Below are positions 1 to 8,814 of a stretch of DNA of 64,000 bases, piece after piece. The stretch spans positions 682,001 through 746,000 of the forward strand of contig JARGXX010000010.1 of NCBI GenBank assembly GCA_030374765.1. The letters run 5' to 3'. Made by a program: the position numbers and the translations under genes. Under the pieces are notes generated by a model, which was not told where the DNA came from, searched no databases, and was given only the letters and a program-made list of their open reading frames with translations. The stretch comes from Agarophyton chilense. Taxonomy: Eukaryota > Rhodophyta > Florideophyceae > Gracilariales > Gracilariaceae. Position 1 is the first letter of the stretch, and every line of letters begins with the position of its first letter.

Positions 1-37
1 AAGTCCGTCGGAGATCTATTTTTCGTGGAGCGTGCAC

Positions 38-790
38 ATGAGTAAAATACTTCTTGATGTATATCAACGCCGAATCTACAGCTATCCTACAGACAAATAT
101 TTGCTCGTTGAAACTTTTTTGTTCTTGCGTCAAAGACGCACCTTGAAATCTTACTTGAAAATAACACCGAAGAACCTAGACTGCTTCCCCATAGATGTAA
201 AACTGTTTGCCTCCAACTGGTGGCGATCTTTGGAGATCAGCAGCAGCTATTTTCGACCTTCTCTGAAGCGTCATATCATGACGACTTCCTTCCACAGGAC
301 CTTACAAGTTAAAGATGAGAAAATCCGGTAGAATTATGGCTTGGATCTCAAGGAAGTTTCTGCCCCTCTGGCCACTGTATGTGACTCTCTGTTGTCTTCC
401 TTTAGGCAGCGCGGTATTGATACTCGTACCACCGATGAACCCAACACACCTCTTAAGGGGAGCACCTGCATTTTTCACGCATTCCGTATACCAACCAGCG
501 CGTTCTTGTATGAACTCATCTCGATACTCCGTTATAAATATATTAAAAAGATCGAACATGAATTCAAACGCTTCGTTGAAGATCTCATTTAATTCAAAGG
601 CCATCATACCAAACTCTTCTTCCAGACCCCGCCATCTTCTAATCGTACCTAGCCTTCTACAAAAGACACAGAACGAGAGCACAGTGTTATTTATGGAACG
701 TATTTTTGGAGTAGAATTCATACTTAAAGGCCAATTCAACATGTTAACGATCCTGTATATATTGGAATTAGAAAACCGAAACCACTTCAC
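38..790 (-). pseudogene. PIF/Harbinger-type DDE transposase relic
   Basis: This is the remains of a DDE_Tnp_4-type transposase, a cut-and-paste DNA transposon enzyme. Read leftwards, the main open stretch (302-790) carries the family's N-terminal helical part (FRFSNSNIYRIVNML, then RRLGTIRRWRGLEEEFG). It is followed by the block around the first catalytic Asp, here GFIGGT in place of the usual GFIDGT, and then QAIILPDFLIF. After a frame change near 300 come the typical EGSRHD block and KQFYIYGEA, and after a TAG near 181 come FQGASLTQEQKSFNEQ and RIAVDSA, the region of the third acid. Family recognition rests on motif order. The lost Asp, the stop and the frame change make it inactive. The copy seems to continue off the left edge, and I did not find terminal repeats. 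Confidence 0.75.
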
Positions 791-1930
791 TCACATAGAA
801 TCGTCTAGAGTTTGCAAGTTAAAGAAAGTAGAGCTCACTTGTAAAAGAAGTTCGATGTACAGCATTTCTTCCATTACTCAGAACTGCACCATGTGCATGA
901 AAAGAGCTACGAGCAGATTAGTTGCATCCGCTTTTCGAGAACGCATGAGACACAGCAGGGCCGTAGCAGCTCGGCGTCTCATTTTCATGATACCACCATC
1001 CTTATTTCGCATCTTGGCAAGCGGTGTGAGTGCGTTAGCACCTTTCCCACATCCCTAACCATCCCATTATATCGAGCTGTACGCCCAAAACACTTTTCTT
1101 TTATTCGGTAACGGTTCAAAAAATGGGTCATGTTAAACAAACAGAGTACCTTGTGGTATTTTCAGTTTATTTCGTTTTCATCCACCTTATAGCCAATAAC
1201 GACTGGAAAAAGCTCCCTGTCAGATTAGTTTTTAAAACTAAACAACCATTTTAGGCGTACTAGGGCCATTAAGTTTGAAAATTTTCAGCGTTGCTTTTTG
1301 ATTTCAACTGGAAGCCTTCCAAATCAATGAAATCAAGTTCTCGTTTCATTCTTCCGATTGTGAAGGTCGTGGAGCACTCCCTTCCAGCTCGATCGTGATG
1401 AATGTCCAAGAGCTCATGATCTTCGACCTTAGTTCTAAGGACTTCACTTCGCAGCCCCAAAACTCCGTTTTCTTGCTTGGAGAGCCAGAACACGACTCCG
1501 ACGAAGACCTGCTTGTACAATAGCAGGGTTTGAACGATGCAGCAGTCCCAGCCTCCGTATTATCATAACCTTTCCTTTCTCTAGAGAGCAACAAGTTATA
1601 CCTCCTGCTTTACCGTACACTTATATCACGATGCAAATGTGCCCTATCTTGTGATTAGCCGACTTGCACCGTATTCCAGCACAATTTTCGCTCTCTCGCA
1701 GGTTGAACGGGTGTAACATGTCCGTACAATATTACATGTCATTATGACCACCCTGGATCAATTACATGACGCCCTGACGGTTGGATCTACCTCGAAGAGA
1801 AAGAAACGAAGGCGAGAGGCGGCGTCGTCGAATAGGCGGAATACAACTGTGTACATGTTAAAAAGTAGACGCCTTTGTAGATCTGGTAATGCTGCTGCTG
1901 TACATCTCTCGAAAAAGGTAGTCTAACGAT
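791..1930. other. Gene-poor spacer between two transposase relics
   Basis: No convincing gene is visible. Minus-strand 791-1000 may hold more of the degraded N-terminus of the Harbinger relic. An 83-codon minus frame at 1269-1520 has a fairly protein-like composition (IGRMKRELDFIDLEGFQL) but opens with a non-ATG codon and matches no family I know. A short plus frame at 1744-1926, rich in basic residues, could be the worn N-terminus of the DUF7869 relic that follows. Confidence 0.4.
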
Positions 1931-2993
1931 ATGGGGAAGCGATGGCTGATTGTAATGAACCAACCTTTTATAAGACAAAACGAGCGGCCCCGCGACTTGG
2001 AATTCAAGGAACTGGGAAAATTATTTTGCACTCCTTTCTCAAACGTTTTGCAGCCAAGTACAGCTTGGAGTGTCCTCGTGGGATTGAATCATCAGAGGAG
2101 GCTCAACTACGCGTTTTTCCCAGCTCAGTGACTCGCATGTTTCTTGCATAAATATACATTTCTAAATGGAAATAAATACACGATGTGTGTATGACCCTTT
2201 TCTCCACGAGACAGTCTGCAGCTGGGGCACTATCATACATCGTGTTTATTCGATATTGAAGAAACCTAAGGCCTACTTTGAGGTTCATGGTTTCAGGAAG
2301 CGACTTTTGTGATGTTTGCGCTACCTTATCGACAATGTAATGCTCATGACATAAAAGCAGTAAGAGTTATATATTTTTTCCATAAAAATAGACAAGAGAC
2401 ATTTAATGCGTTCCAATACTACACAAAATGGCCGTCAGAAGAATTGGGTTCCTCAGATAGGGGGAAGGTACACCTGATTTTGATTTTGTAGAAAACGTAC
2501 TGCTTGCTCAATTGCTCGAACAACCAGAACAACTACAATTTTTTACAGGGCTCAAGGTAGACTTATTTGGTATAAAATGAAATAGTATATCTTGTGCTTT
2601 CATCTATAGGCTCACTAAAGGGTTTTGGTCAAACAAAAAGACTTCCAATTCAGTTCTTTCTATGTTGTCTCTGTTTATCAGGTATCTAAAGCTTTCCGGG
2701 AAACCGAAAAGTTCTTAAAAACATTGGAACTCTACATGGAAATTTGCGGCCTGCAGAATAAGAACAGGTTTGTACTGTGATTTTCTACTTGGCGAGTGGT
2801 GTTGGGTCTGGAAAGTAGAACAAGGCTGAAAGTTCTAATCGCGGGTCACACTAAAAATGTCTGTGACGGGGCGTTTGGTCATGTCAAACGACGGTTCAAG
2901 AAATCTAATGTAGAGGTGCCAGCAGAGAAGATGGAGATTATAGAAGATAGTTCTCGTTGCACAACCTATGTGCCAGTAACAGAAGTGAATTAG
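1931..2993 (+). pseudogene. DUF7869-type transposase-like gene, degraded
   Basis: Landmarks of the DUF7869 family appear in the expected order on the plus strand, but in more than one frame. Near 2065 is ECPRGIESSEEAQLRVFPS. At about 2285-2330 is SGSDFCDVCATL. Near 2470-2570 is PEQLQFFTGLKVDLFG. Near 2745 is CGLQNKNRF, matching the family's CGGQNKNRF, and near 2840 is IAGHTKNVCDGAFGHVKR, matching its GHTKxxxDxxFG motif. The family is common in oomycetes, fungi and plants and is generally regarded as a cryptic DDE transposase; that role is from family knowledge. Several stops and frame changes make this copy non-functional. The order and spacing of five motifs make the call secure although no intact frame remains. 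Confidence 0.7.
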
Positions 2994-5924
2994 ACCAACT
3001 AGTAGGTGTATTCTTTTAAAATCTTACCTATCCTTTCCGGTTTAAAGATATCTGAAATAAATTGCTTCAGTTTGATCGCTGTAAGCCCGGGACTTGTTCA
3101 AGTTTAAAAGCTCTCTATCTCGACTGCATCAAAAAAGTTCTCTTTATTAATGAGAGGAGTTAAAATTCACGATTTTTAAACTCTTTTAATAACAAAGAGC
3201 ACAAGAATCTCTATAAGCTGTCTTGGGCACATTTGGAGGATTTTTGCCAAGGATGGTAACAGGACGGCTTATTTAACTGCCATTCTCCTATATCGGTATA
3301 ATGGCGCCAACGAGAGTTTTAAAGCCAATAACTTTGCGTTTGGGGCCTCAGGCATTGAGGTTCTTGGCTGGCAGTATTTTTTTACAGCATAGAATCTTGC
3401 ATTTCTTTCTAGCTAAGGCCTCGATTAAAAAGCTGTGAAATACGTTGTCTTCTTCAACAAAAGACCTAAAGCAATGGGTTCTGGCATATTTTAGAGGTTT
3501 TGGACAAAGCAGCCTGTAGGACAATGCCCCCAAGGGGGAAAACAAACAAAGACGTCCGGATCTTCCTCTCACGAGGTAACCGGCGCGGTAGAGCCCTCCC
3601 AGGGATCGGCGCGCAATGCCGGGTGTAAGCCGGAGCCGAACCGTCGCGACGGGCGCAGGGAGGCTGAAAGACGCGGAGGATATCCGCTGAAGCGATGCTT
3701 GCGTATCCTCTGAGGAGGCAAAACCCACGAGAGGGGCGAGCACGACAGGTGTCAGTGCGAGCCGCAAGAGCGGGAATTGCCCAATGAAAGGGAGGAAAAT
3801 GGGGGGAAAATGGGAACGGAGGCAAGAGGGCGAGGTTGACCACGAGTCGCAAGAGGAGAGTCGGGAATAGCCGGCACTGCTGGTTGTAGCAAACCGTATA
3901 CACGGGCGGAACCACGAAAGCGGGAATAGATACCCAACACACGAAGGCTGCTTGAACGTCTAAGGGGGTTGGGAAGCCGTGCACCACGGGAAATCCCTCC
4001 GTAAGGAGTTGTATATCCGCGCAGGCGGTTCGACCCAGAGCCAAGATCTGGAAGACCAAGATCACCCTTGTTGGGGAGACTTTACTAGACCGGCGGCCGC
4101 GAGGCCGACGGCCTAAGTACTGTAGTCACCGTAGAATAGAATAAATAAAGTCTATCCTAAATAGCTAAATGTCGGTCTAACCAAAGGGGCCAATCTGGCG
4201 GCCACGTGTCGCGCGGGCGCTGCGGCCACGTGTATTGCACCCGGTCCCGCCGGTGCATCACCGGCGTTCCGGGTGTCGCCGTGAAAGCGGATTACTCCTA
4301 CTCATAACGAGGTTGCACGCCGGAGGCTCCGGAAAAAACTTAAGTCCCCAAAAACCTCCCTGGAGGACGTTGCTCTTCACAGCCATAACTTTCATTTTAA
4401 AAAAGGGAAGAAGGTATTTTGCTAGTGAACATGACCCAATGGTAACCTAGATACCGAAGTTTTTTTACCGCACTCTCCGTGCCATAAACTTTTATTGTGT
4501 CGTGTACGTGGACAGAAACAGTGATTTTAAAACTGTAACGAATATATATGTTTTGGGCCTAAATTGTGTGGCTACAGTAAGGATTACAGTGTTACATCAT
4601 TTCTGGAACACACGTTTACGGAGTTCCAGCAGAACCTGCACTCTTTATTTCACCGCTGGCGTCGAAAGCCATAATGGCGCATTAGGAAAAATGATATAGT
4701 TGTTATACATGTTTTGGTTAGTGTGCCGCTTTAAACGCTGTCAGCAGCGATTAGAGTAACCTGGAAGCACAAAATAGTAACTATCGAGTAGTAGTGCGTT
4801 TCCGCTCCGTTTAGGAGGTTGTAGATCTTTTTAAAAAGGGCTATGATGTCCCTTAGTTCTCTCTAAGACGACTACAACCAACATATTAACACCGGAAAAC
4901 ATTAATTTCTTTTGGCTTCAAGCCCTTCAACTTCATCAAAAGATGAGGCGTTTTCCGCCTGGGGTCCAGTGAGGCGATTGCCGGAAAAAGAGCAACCCCA
5001 TACATTATAAAAACATCAGGCGTTTGCCGCAGTACAGGGGTCCGGTGAGGCGTTAGCTGCTGGACGGAGCACCTCTTGTGAGCCAACTGCACCGGTTGAA
5101 GCGCTCTCGGAGTGGATAGAGACGGTCTGTGTTTACCAACGATACTGGGTCTATCTAGAGAGCCCCAAAGATTGAAAATAATGTCACGGTCGTAAAGAAT
5201 TGGTTGCGATCTGAGATTTAGTACTGGAAGGAAAGCTGTCGTAAGTGATGCCGCGTAATATTTCCCCTAAAAGGCCAGCTTCAGGTACAAATTGAAAACA
5301 TATTCTTTTGTTATTACCTCTCCTCGGGAAGCCTTGTAGGCATCCGGAGTGTCTGACCGGAAGCCGGGGTGTCTAACCCCTAAGAAGTTTAGGAAGTTTA
5401 AGAATTTTAAAAGTTTAAGAAGTTTAAGAAGATTATTTCAAAATATTTATATCTCATTTCATCTATCTGGGCCATTAAGTAACGGAGAAGGCTTTATTAT
5501 GCCGAAGCTTACTGTAACGTCAAGCCCACAGCGTCACACCAAAGATGGCGCCCACAAATTGAATGAATTGTGTTAATTGATGATGTGTCAGCTTGCTATC
5601 CTCTAAATCTTTTCTTAATCTGGCTCTCACAAGCCCTTGTTTGTTCAATAAACACACCGTTAATATATTTTTGCACTCCACTGTACGTATGCAAGGTACG
5701 AAGGTACGATATAACAGTCACTAATCGCGAGCCGTTCACAGTCATGAGACGGGACTGTTGCCAAAAGCATTGTCATAACCGAGATGCGGTACACAAACTG
5801 TACAGAAAAGCTACTTTTATCTGTCAACGCGGACACTCACAAAACAAGATAAACGTTTCCATAGCCAACAACTCAATCGGCTGGTAGTTTTGCTCCATGG
5901 AAAACGACAATGAAAGGCGCAAAT
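2994..5924. other. Gene-free repeat-rich stretch with GC-rich island
   Basis: No gene is supported. From about 3540 to 4350 the base composition turns sharply GC-rich, unlike its AT-rich flanks, which suggests inserted material. Inside it, TGTTGGGGA begins at 4069 and a partly complementary TCCCCAAAA ends near 4353, with AATAAA near 4143 between them. This could be a worn solo LTR of about 285 bp, but no clean target duplication is visible. At 4940-5065 an imperfect direct repeat carries GAGGCG and GGGGTCC boxes. Long frames here (such as minus 3466-4065) are by-products of GC-rich sequence. Confidence 0.4.
5383..5431. repeat. AAGTTTAAG-type 9-bp tandem repeat
   Basis: About five imperfect copies of a 9-bp unit close to GAAGTTTAA lie head to tail. 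This is a simple minisatellite in a gene-free region, with no visible link to a gene. Confidence 0.7.
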
Positions 5925-7499
5925 TCAAAACTCTCGAAACCGTGGCGGTCCGCGCGGTAAATACCGTTGCAACGATCTGACACCGGCATCCAACACACGC
6001 CCCCAATCACAACGAACACCAAGTCGATATAATAACCTCAACGGCGTGAGCAACACAAAATGCGCCACGTCGGGATGTATGGCAGTTGTGTACGTCGATA
6101 CACGAATTCCATCCACGACAATATCGCCATGCAACGTATGCGGGGCATATAAACCACGTTGTTTGACACGTTCAACACTAACAACGCTAGTCCAGCGTGC
6201 ATCAGCTGTCTGCAGTCGATCACCGACGGACACGACTCGCGCAGCACGCATCTGGCCATCCACATAAAGATAATGTCCCTCCGACAAAGTAAGAGAGTGT
6301 CCGTGTTGGGTACCAATTCTGACAAAGTCGTGCAAAATGTGCTCCTGTTGCACGCGGTGGGAGAAGAAAAACACGTGTGAAAAGAGGCCTTTACGCACTT
6401 GCACACGATGGCCAATGGCCAAACTGCGAAGTTGAACGTGAGATCCGTCTTCAAGTAGCACGGTGGATGAGGCCGGGAAACAAGCGGGCGCATCGCTCTC
6501 AGAAGCAGGTTGCAAACCGTTTTGGTCGTCGTCTTGACTGCCAGCATCTCCGAAAATGGTACCTGAGGAAGGAGCAGATGGTTCCGAATCAGACGCATCG
6601 TCCGGTTCCGTAAACGTGGACGACGAGTCGGTTTGTTGCGAGCTCGAATCTTCTGAGGGTGGTTCGACCTGGTCTGCGCCGGTGTCATCCTCCTCGCTCG
6701 GCAGATCACCGGGGCTTGGGAGAAGCGCATCAAGGCCGTCCGACTCGATGTCAGATGCGGGCGGGGCAGTGACTGATGGCGTGTCGGTGAGCATGTCGGG
6801 GTTCTCCAGGGCGGTGTCCACACTAGGATCGGACACAGGGCCCTCAGAAAAGTCGCCCTCGCCGCCCACAACGTCAGCAACGTAGATACAGCCGGCGAGA
6901 CGGTGAAACTGAAAGGTGAGCAACAAGTACTTGTTCCTGCCCGTGAGTTGAAGCGATGCAAGCGGAATGTCCCAGGCGGGTTGAAACCACAAAAAGGCAG
7001 TGCCAGGGCGCAGACGAACGCCCCTGCAGCTGCGCTCGGTGAAATCGTAGCCCACGACGAAGGGCTGTCGGGCAGCGGCGTCGACAAGCTCTTCGGTGAC
7101 CCAAGAGGCGTTGGTGGCGGTAGCAGCAGCCGCCCAAGCGGTAACGACGTCGAAACGGTTGGACGCCGTAGCGACGAACGGATGGTCGCTTGTGGTGGCG
7201 ATGACATTTCCCGACGACTCACACATACGGTCATCCAGAAGGGTGTTGACATGCGGGATGATGATGTTGAAGGCGTTCGGCGCGCTCAGCGTGTGCGGCG
7301 CGGCAGTGACTTGAAACTCGAACGTGTTAGTGGTGATTTTGTTCGGACAGTTGAAGGGCCTTGCGACGATGGACGAGTCGGGATGCAACGAGTACACGCC
7401 GAGCACATCGGAGCGCTTTGAGGCGCGCACGGTGGGCAAGGCTGCGACGCGCAACGCGACGCAAAGCGCCAGCAGCACCGGTACCAAGAGCGCCGTCAT
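5925..7499 (-). CDS. Secreted protein with C-terminal Hint (hedgehog/intein) domain
   Basis: The 524-aa product starts with a clear signal peptide (residues 1-20, TALLVPVLLALCVALRV). A novel Cys-containing N-terminal domain follows (about 30-215), then a long acidic Ser/Pro/Asp-rich linker (215-338). The C-terminal Hint domain (339-495) has ACFPASSTVLLEDGS with candidate nucleophile Cys340, LTLSEGHYLYV with the block-B S-x-x-H (Ser406, His409), and a final VVDGIRVSTYTT followed by LLTPLRLLYRLG. Hint domains cut their own chain at the Cys and, in hedgehog, attach a sterol to the N-terminal half. The second Cys found in hedgehog's SCYA block is Thr/Tyr here, so release by water or another nucleophile is more likely than cholesterol transfer (inference). 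The ATG at 7499 is chosen because the signal peptide begins there; the open frame upstream has promoter-like composition. The gene is divergent from TOM22. Confidence 0.8.
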   Translation of the reverse strand: MTALLVPVLLALCVALRVAALPTVRASKRSDVLGVYSLHPDSSIVARPFNCPNKITTNTFEFQVTAAPHTLSAPNAFNIIIPHVNTLLDDRMCESSGNVIATTSDHPFVATASNRFDVVTAWAAAATATNASWVTEELVDAAARQPFVVGYDFTERSCRGVRLRPGTAFLWFQPAWDIPLASLQLTGRNKYLLLTFQFHRLAGCIYVADVVGGEGDFSEGPVSDPSVDTALENPDMLTDTPSVTAPPASDIESDGLDALLPSPGDLPSEEDDTGADQVEPPSEDSSSQQTDSSSTFTEPDDASDSEPSAPSSGTIFGDAGSQDDDQNGLQPASESDAPACFPASSTVLLEDGSHVQLRSLAIGHRVQVRKGLFSHVFFFSHRVQQEHILHDFVRIGTQHGHSLTLSEGHYLYVDGQMRAARVVSVGDRLQTADARWTSVVSVERVKQRGLYAPHTLHGDIVVDGIRVSTYTTAIHPDVAHFVLLTPLRLLYRLGVRCDWGRVLDAGVRSLQRYLPRGPPRFREF

Positions 7500-8174
7500 G
7501 AAAGGCGGCTGGCGGCGACAACGACGACGGAGAGCGGGGAGCGGGAAGGGAGAAGCGGGGAAATGAAGGTGGGCGCAAAGCGAAACGTAGAGTGTCGGCG
7601 TAGGCGAAGGCGCACACACACACCGAGCGGCGCTTAAACGAGGCGCGCGGCACGCGCCTCCGACGTCAGCCAGACGCGCGTGTCGGGCGACGATCACAAC
7701 GCACCAACACACGTCCACATATGTAGCGCACGCGAGGCTGCGCCCTACGCTCTCCCGCTGCCCAAGCGTAAAGCGCGCGTGCCTCGCTCGCTCCGCTGCG
7801 TCTGCGTGGCGCGCGAGCTCTGTGCCACGTGGCAACGTCGTGCGCCACGTCGCTGCTGTCAACTCAAAAAAATTACCCGCCGCATTCAATTGCGAACTGT
7901 TCGCTTCAATTGTACTCATCGTGGGTGCGCTGCTTTACAGTGCGCATTAGCTTACATTGCGTCCCGCCCCCCCCCCCCTTCCCCGTGGCTTTGGGGCTGC
8001 TCCGTTGTGGTTGTGCGCACATTAGCGCGTACCCGTCGCGGCGGCGGTGGTGTGATCGAAGTAGCGAAGGTAGCAATTGCTGAACTTTACCGTCGTCGGC
8101 AGCAGTGGATATCTAGCCAGGGACCACAAGCGCGAAACGTCAAGCGAAAGCGTCGCCGCCACTGTCCGCGAGTC
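7500..8174. promoter_or_regulatory. Shared divergent promoter region, Hint gene / TOM22
   Basis: This 675-bp spacer separates two head-to-head start codons, so both promoters must lie here. It contains a perfect G-box palindrome at 7823-7834, a further CCACGT about 15 bp away, a CAATTG-rich stretch near 7890-7910, and a C-run near 7970. No TATA box is obvious. Confidence 0.5.
7823..7834. promoter_or_regulatory. G-box palindrome TGCCACGTGGCA
   Basis: This is a perfect 12-bp palindrome around CACGTG, the core bound by bHLH and bZIP factors in plants and other eukaryotes. It sits in the divergent spacer, 324 bp from the Hint start and 341 bp from the TOM22 start, nearly midway. Function is inferred from the core alone. 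Confidence 0.45.
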
Positions 8175-8612
8175 ATGGCGCCGTCCAAACAATCGCTCCC
8201 GTCCCCGTCCGAAGACAAGGTGCCCAACGGATCCATCATTGATCCCACCGCCTCCCCTCTGCCGCACAAGTGGTCCGCGCTCGAGTCATTCCAGGAGACG
8301 TGGGAGGACATTAAGGACGCTGTCACAGAAACTCCTGCCTACATCTCGCTCTCTTCAAAGCTCAACGCTGTCTCGGTTGTCGCCCATTCGGCCTGGACGC
8401 TTTCCAAGAAGCTCGCCTGGGTGCTTGGCACCACGTCGCTCGTCTTGGCTGTGCCGCTGCTCTACGAAATCGACAAGGAAATGGGGCCCGACGTTTCTCT
8501 CGCTGCTACCTCGCCCGCATCGCCTGCATCGTCCGCATCGCCTGCAAACCCGCCCACCGACGCTTCTGCAAACTCATCTTCCGCTGCTACACCCGCGTCG
8601 CAACAATCGTAA
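8175..8612 (+). CDS. TOM22: Mitochondrial import receptor subunit TOM22
   Basis: The 145-aa product is a small tail-anchored outer-membrane receptor of the TOM complex. It passes precursors from the surface receptors to the Tom40 pore. The cytosolic part (residues 1-75) includes the conserved amphipathic stretch WEDIKDAVTETPAY, and a helix rich in Ser and Ala leads into AWTLSKKLAWVLGTTSLVLAV (about 76-96), the single transmembrane segment with the family's K-L-A-W / T-S-L-V-L pattern. The C-terminal tail is a low-complexity Ala/Ser/Pro run facing the intermembrane space. Length is close to fungal Tom22 and longer than plant TOM9. The ATG at 8175 is the first that gives this protein; the longer open frame upstream is promoter sequence. 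It converges with the glycosyltransferase gene, 202 bp away. Confidence 0.85.
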   Translation: MAPSKQSLPSPSEDKVPNGSIIDPTASPLPHKWSALESFQETWEDIKDAVTETPAYISLSSKLNAVSVVAHSAWTLSKKLAWVLGTTSLVLAVPLLYEIDKEMGPDVSLAATSPASPASSASPANPPTDASANSSSAATPASQQS

Positions 8613-8814
8613 AATTCACTTCCTCCGTATTGCACACTTCTGCATTCCGCCATACATTTTTGTACAACCGTCGAACACTATCTTGTCTCAAATCCCCAGC
8701 TATGTGTATAATGTGTATAACCTTTACAAGTTTCTCATCACTGTGATTTCCCCAACCAAAATCATGAGCTCTCGCCCAACCACAAACAATCACCCACCAC
8801 TATTTCGTTTCTCA

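Noticed and set aside
3466-4065. 199-codon minus frame
   Set aside because: It lies in a GC-rich island with overlapping frames on several registers; it has no domain and opens with a non-ATG codon.
6038-7252. 404-codon minus frame inside the Hint gene
   Set aside because: It overlaps the Hint frame on the same strand in another register and its composition is biased as expected of a shadow.
7965-7983. Long C-run as a possible regulatory element
   Set aside because: Homopolymer runs recur in several 5' flanks here (about 22021, 25431, 51925) and may be simple sequence or sequencing artefact.
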